From assembly GCF_000226875.1 (NCBI RefSeq), contig NZ_JH164926.1, positions 938,287-943,620 of the forward strand: 5,334 nucleotides of DNA, in the 5' to 3' direction. The stretch's first letter is position 1. Every line of letters starts with the position of its first letter. The notes below the pieces were generated by a model that did no database searches, had not been told where the DNA came from, and saw nothing but the letters and a program-made list of their open reading frames with translations. Positions 3,755-5,334 of the stretch are shown here, in pieces. A program made the position numbers and the translations under genes. This stretch comes from Neisseria shayeganii 871. GTDB taxonomy: Bacteria > Pseudomonadota > Gammaproteobacteria > Burkholderiales > Neisseriaceae.

Positions 3755-5110
3755 ATGAGCGCTTCACATAAGCACACTCATGCCCAATGGGGCTCGCGCT
3801 TGGGCTTCATTTTGGCCGCCGTCGGTTCGGCAGTCGGCTTGGGCAACATCTGGAAATTCCCCTATATGGTGGGCTCAGGCGGCGGCTCGGCCTTCCTGTT
3901 CACCTATTTGTTCTGTATCGCCCTTATCGGCTTTCCGGTGATGGTGGCCGAGTGGATGATTGGCCGCCGCGGCCAAAAAAATGCCATGAACTCGTTCGCC
4001 GATGTGGCAGCCGAAAGCCAACGCAGCCGCTCTTGGGGCTTGGTGGGCGCTTTGGGCATTTTGGCCGGCTTTCTGATTCTGTCTTTTTACAGCGTGATCG
4101 GCGGCTGGGCCGTAAACTATTTCCTGTCCGCCACCAGCGGCACGTTCAGCGGCATGGATGGTGATGCCACCGGCGCACTCTTTACCAGCATGCTGGGCAA
4201 TCCAGGCAGCATGACCCTGTGGCACACCGTCTTCATGGTGCTGACCGCCGTGCTGATCGCCTTGGGCGTGACCAAAGGCATTGAGCGCGCTGCCAAAACC
4301 ATGATGCCGCTGCTGGCGCTCATCCTCTTGATTTTGGTCGGCTACGCCATGACCCAATCCGGCTTCTCCCAAGCCATGGAATTCCTGTTCTCGCCGGATT
4401 TCTCCAAAATCAACAAAGACGTCTTCCTTGCTGCGCTCGGCCATGCCTTCTTCACCCTGTCTTTGGGTATGGGCATCATGGTGGCTTACGGCTCCTACCT
4501 GGGCAAAGAAGTCAATCTGCTGAAAACCGCCACCATCGTTTGCGTATTGGACACCGTATTGGCCATGCTGGCCGGCTTGGCGATTTTCCCGCTGGTATTC
4601 ACCAACGGCTTGGACGTTGGCGCCGGCCCCGGTCTGATTTTCGTGACTCTGCCGATCGCCTTCGGCAATATGGCCGGCGGTCAAATTATCGGCATTCTCT
4701 TTTTCCTGCTGGTTGTGTTTGCCGCGCTGACTTCTTCCATCTCCCTGCTGGAGCCTACCGTTGAGTTCCTGGAAGAGCGCACCCCGCTCAGCCGCGTGGC
4801 CGCTACCGTTGTGACCGCCATCGCCGCCTGGGCCATCGGTATCGCCGCCCTGCTGTCTTTCAACGATTGGAGCGGCTTCAAACTGTTTGACATGGGCATC
4901 TTCGACCTGCTCGACTACGTGACCAGCAAAATCATGCTGCCCTTGGTGGGCTTGGGCGGTATCGTATTCGCCGCTTGGCGTATGAACCCAAAAGTGGTGC
5001 GCGAAGAATTGGAAATCAGCGAATCCGCCATGGGCATCTGGAACATCGTGGCCCGTTTCATCGCCCCCATCGGCGTGATTGTGGTATTCGTGTACAGCCT
5101 GATCGCTTAA
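3755..5110 (+). CDS. Sodium-dependent amino-acid transporter, NSS (SNF/SLC6) family
   Basis: This is an inner-membrane Na+-coupled symporter, probably for an amino acid; the substrate is not readable from sequence. The 451-residue protein is in the range of bacterial NSS members, with about 11 predicted membrane helices (near 15-37, 46-67, 95-121, 155-172, 183-200, 224-247, 256-281, 306-330, 346-366, 385-407, 429-450), as in MhsT-type proteins. The helix-1 signature RLGFILAAVGSAVGLGNIWK (15-34) carries G24, A26, V27 and N31, aligning with sodium ligands of LeuT. The unwound helix-6 FFTLSLGMG (232-240) and helix-8 AALTSSIS (323-330; T326, S327) are also conserved. The position of LeuT Asn286 appears as Asp (D266 in VLDTVLAMLAG), as in many 11-helix members. 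Start ATG 3755 has AAGGA six bases upstream. It is monocistronic as far as visible. A DUS follows, but I see no clear terminator. Confidence 0.93.
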   Translation: MSASHKHTHAQWGSRLGFILAAVGSAVGLGNIWKFPYMVGSGGGSAFLFTYLFCIALIGFPVMVAEWMIGRRGQKNAMNSFADVAAESQRSRSWGLVGALGILAGFLILSFYSVIGGWAVNYFLSATSGTFSGMDGDATGALFTSMLGNPGSMTLWHTVFMVLTAVLIALGVTKGIERAAKTMMPLLALILLILVGYAMTQSGFSQAMEFLFSPDFSKINKDVFLAALGHAFFTLSLGMGIMVAYGSYLGKEVNLLKTATIVCVLDTVLAMLAGLAIFPLVFTNGLDVGAGPGLIFVTLPIAFGNMAGGQIIGILFFLLVVFAALTSSISLLEPTVEFLEERTPLSRVAATVVTAIAAWAIGIAALLSFNDWSGFKLFDMGIFDLLDYVTSKIMLPLVGLGGIVFAAWRMNPKVVREELEISESAMGIWNIVARFIAPIGVIVVFVYSLIA

Positions 5111-5133
5111 CCACGGTTACAACATGACAAAAA

Positions 5134-5145
5134 AGGCTACCTGAA
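5134..5145 (+). other. DNA uptake sequence (DUS) after the transporter
   Basis: Exact AGGCTACCTGAA, 23 bases after the transporter stop. No inverted partner is present, so it does not form the usual DUS terminator. The IS3-family remnant begins almost directly after it. Confidence 0.88.
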
Positions 5146-5149
5146 AAAC

Positions 5150-5270
5150 TGAACCAAAGCCAAATTGGACAGTTTATTTTACTCGCCTTCTAAGGTCTGA
5201 ATCCTGTATTGACAGGGCTCAGGCCTTTTAATTTGAGTTTGAGTGTGATCCTATCGTGGTAGTCGTAAGG
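5150..5270 (-). pseudogene. 3' end of an IS3-family (IS150-like) transposase, truncated and frameshifted
   Basis: Read on the minus strand from 5270, the codons give YDYHDRITLKLKLKGLSPV, the characteristic extreme C-terminus of IS150-group transposases (usually YNHxRIxLKLKGLSPVxYR). The frame then runs NTGFRP to TAG (5192-5190). Restoring one base near 5210 gives the expected LKGLSPVQYRIQTLEGE ending at TAA (5181-5179), so a single-base loss is likely. A tandem TTTGAG (5232-5243) adds an extra Leu-Lys. The flank TGAACC...TTGGACAGTTT (5150-5175) resembles IS3-type ends, as far as I recall. Everything upstream in the element, including the DDE core, is absent, so it is inactive. Confidence 0.75.
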
Positions 5271-5273
5271 GCT

Positions 5274-5334
5274 GAGACCTTTGCTGACGGACATGGCAGA
5301 AGGCAGTACCGTCTATGCGGATAAAGTGTAGAAA
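5274..5334 (+). pseudogene. IS5-family (IS1106-like) end fused to a transposase scrap
   Basis: GAGACCTTTGC (5274-5284) equals the first 11 bases of the terminal repeats at 126 and 286. Directly after it the plus frame reads LTD-MAEGSTVYADKV and then TAG (5329-5331). The VYADK block resembles the strand carrying the second catalytic Asp of IS5-family DDE transposases, which normally lies well inside the gene. The left end has therefore been joined to the core by an internal deletion, and the frame is broken. The remnant runs off the window edge. Confidence 0.6.

Noticed and set aside
3475..3771. 98-codon plus-strand frame starting at TTG, with a hydrophobic N-terminal half
   Set aside because: It starts at a TTG without a Shine-Dalgarno, reads through the strong terminator at 3548-3575 and overlaps the transporter start. 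Its hydrophobicity comes from the T-rich sequence.
3875..4684. 269-codon minus-strand open frame
   Set aside because: Antisense shadow of the transporter. Its Gln/His/Gly-rich composition is typical of reverse-reading a GC-rich membrane gene.

Overview
The window looks like a chromosomal segment from a member of the Neisseriaceae, most likely Eikenella. Five exact copies of the 12-mer AGGCTACCTGAA are present on the two strands. From memory of published DNA-uptake-sequence (DUS) dialects, this is the Eikenella form. The household genes also resemble neisserial and other proteobacterial versions.

Layout. Positions 1-870 form a decayed mobile-DNA zone. It holds two short elements with near-identical terminal inverted repeats (126-268 and 286-543), each flanked by a perfect 5-bp direct repeat, and then a truncated, frameshifted phage-type tyrosine integrase remnant (about 551-870, + strand). 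Positions 871-1119 carry no gene I can recognise. Positions 1120-3105 are a minus-strand cluster read dnaQ -> ispD -> ispF: the proofreading subunit of DNA polymerase III, followed by two enzymes of the MEP isoprenoid pathway. dnaQ and ispD overlap by ATGA. ispD and ispF are separated by an inverted DUS pair that can form a terminator-like hairpin. Positions 3106-3754 are a long non-coding interval. Positions 3755-5110 encode a sodium-coupled NSS/SNF-family amino-acid transporter on the + strand. Positions 5150-5334 hold two truncated insertion-sequence remnants side by side: the 3' end of an IS3-family element (minus) and a scrap of an IS5-family transposase (plus).

The most interesting part is the interval between dnaQ and the transporter. 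It contains a good sigma70-type promoter (TTGATA, 17 bp, AATAAT). Overlapping the -10 is a near-perfect 7-1-7 Fur box (TAATAAT A ATTATCA). About 160 nt without convincing coding potential follow, with two predicted internal hairpins and a textbook intrinsic terminator (CGCCCCG/CGGGGCG plus seven T). This is the architecture of a Fur-repressed, iron-starvation-induced small RNA such as neisserial NrrF or enterobacterial RyhB. I propose it as a candidate sRNA gene; the evidence is architecture only, not homology.

All calls were made by reading the sequence by eye and from memory of the families. No database search or folding program was run.
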